From an uncultured Vogesella sp. (GTDB taxonomy: Bacteria; Pseudomonadota; Gammaproteobacteria; Burkholderiales; Chromobacteriaceae): a stretch of 11,619 nucleotides of DNA. Both the position numbers and the translations under genes were made by a program. Each line of letters begins with the position of its first letter. The first letter of the stretch is position 1. The stretch is from contig CAMLGD010000093.1 in assembly GCA_946479405.1 (NCBI GenBank), forward strand, positions 1 to 11,619. Reading direction: 5' to 3'. A model generated the notes under the pieces. The model did no database searches. It had not been told where the DNA came from and saw only the letters and a list, made by a program, of their open reading frames with translations. Of the stretch, positions 11,108-11,619 are shown piece after piece.

Positions 11108-11619
11108 TTAGCGGTACTCCTTCACACCGTCCGGGGTGCCCAGCAGCAGTACATCGGCGCGGCGCGCGGCAAACAGGCCGTTGGTGACCACGCCCACGAT
11201 CTGGTTGATCTGCTGTTCCAGCTTCACCGGCTCGGCAATCTGCAGGCCGTGCACATCCAGGATGATGTTGCCGTTGTCGGTGGTGACGCCCATGCGCCAT
11301 TCCGGGTGGCCGCCCAGCTTCACCAGCTCGCGCGCCACGTGGCTGCGCGCCATCGGGATCACCTCCACCGGCAGCGGGAAGTTGCCCATCACCGCCACGT
11401 ACTTGCTGGCATCGGCAATGCAGATGAACTGCTGCGCCACCGCGGCCACGATCTTCTCGCGCGTCAGCGCCGCGCCGCCGCCCTTGATCATGTGCAGATG
11501 GTGGTTGACCTCGTCGGCGCCGTCCACATATACCGGCACCTCGTCCGGACCGACGCTGTTCAGGTCCAGCACCGGGATGCCGATCTCTTTCAGCCGCTTG
11601 CTGCTGGCCTCGGAGCTGG
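11108..11619 (-). CDS. rpiA: ribose-5-phosphate isomerase A (partial, N-terminus outside window)
   Basis: This enzyme interconverts ribose 5-phosphate and ribulose 5-phosphate in the non-oxidative pentose phosphate pathway, in the cytoplasm. The window holds the last 169 codons; compared with E. coli RpiA (219 residues), about 50 N-terminal residues lie beyond 11619. Active-site segments are present: the DGADE acidic pair in YVDGADEVN, the lysine of [14 protein letters not shown] with its catalytic Glu region, and the C-terminal GVVTNGLFA block. The upstream reading [21 protein letters not shown] joins smoothly in the same frame, so the gene is not broken; it is only cut by the window edge. 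It has its own terminator, so co-transcription with phoU is unlikely. Confidence 0.96.
   Translation of the reverse strand, partial: SSEASSKRLKEIGIPVLDLNSVGPDEVPVYVDGADEVNHHLHMIKGGGAALTREKIVAAVAQQFICIADASKYVAVMGNFPLPVEVIPMARSHVARELVKLGGHPEWRMGVTTDNGNIILDVHGLQIAEPVKLEQQINQIVGVVTNGLFAARRADVLLLGTPDGVKEYR

Noticed and set aside
1..11619. CRISPR array, tRNA, insertion sequence, prophage or Neisseria-type uptake sequence GCCGTCTGAA
   Set aside because: No spaced direct repeats, cloverleaf, transposase or integrase was seen, and I noticed no copy of the Neisseria uptake sequence.

Overview
The window is G+C-rich, tightly packed chromosomal DNA of a Gram-negative betaproteobacterium. Gene content and protein style suggest Neisseriales, perhaps the Chromobacteriaceae (Vogesella or Chromobacterium type); this is an inference from remembered homologues, not a database result. 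No mobile element, tRNA, rRNA or CRISPR array is visible. The genes are ordinary household and stress functions, so the most unusual signal is a DNA motif rather than a gene.

Left part, mostly + strand. An ABC exporter pair (yadG/yadH type, overlapping by ATGA) fills 19-1703, followed by a one-domain cupin protein (1845-2189). A convergent gap holds an 18-bp perfect palindrome and a hairpin. Next come a divergent pair, an Lrp/AsnC regulator (2474-2917, - strand) and a LysE-type exporter (3047-3673, + strand), sharing a 129-bp control region. A small membrane-anchored protein of unknown function follows (3769-4098). A strong sigma70-type promoter at 4145-4173 then drives an IF-1 paralogue with a basic C-terminal tail (4335-4595) and a 59-residue unknown protein (4636-4815). 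That unit ends in a terminator that appears to work in both directions.

Right part, all - strand. Reading in the direction of transcription: the end of rpiA (cut by the window edge), phoU, ppx, corA and copA. rpiA, phoU and ppx are each followed by a clear intrinsic terminator; corA has only a hairpin with no T-run. phoU and ppx are both phosphate/polyphosphate genes and sit 82 bp apart. copA, a Cu(I)-exporting P1B-ATPase, has its own promoter, with a CsoR-like inverted repeat between -35 and -10. Upstream terminators or promoter positions show that the longest open frames of ppx, corA and copA begin too early. The starts used here are a TTG at 10053 for ppx, and ATGs at 8478 for corA and 7244 for copA.

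Across 2352-10531 the 9-mer GCGGCCAAC (or its complement GTTGGCCGC) occurs 12 times, six in each orientation. Two pairs are fused head to head into the perfect palindrome GCGGCCAACGTTGGCCGC, and both palindromes lie in convergent intergenic gaps. Inside genes the motif is read in several codon frames, so it looks like a DNA-level signal and not a codon-usage by-product. It resembles in style, but not in sequence, the DNA uptake sequences of Neisseriaceae.
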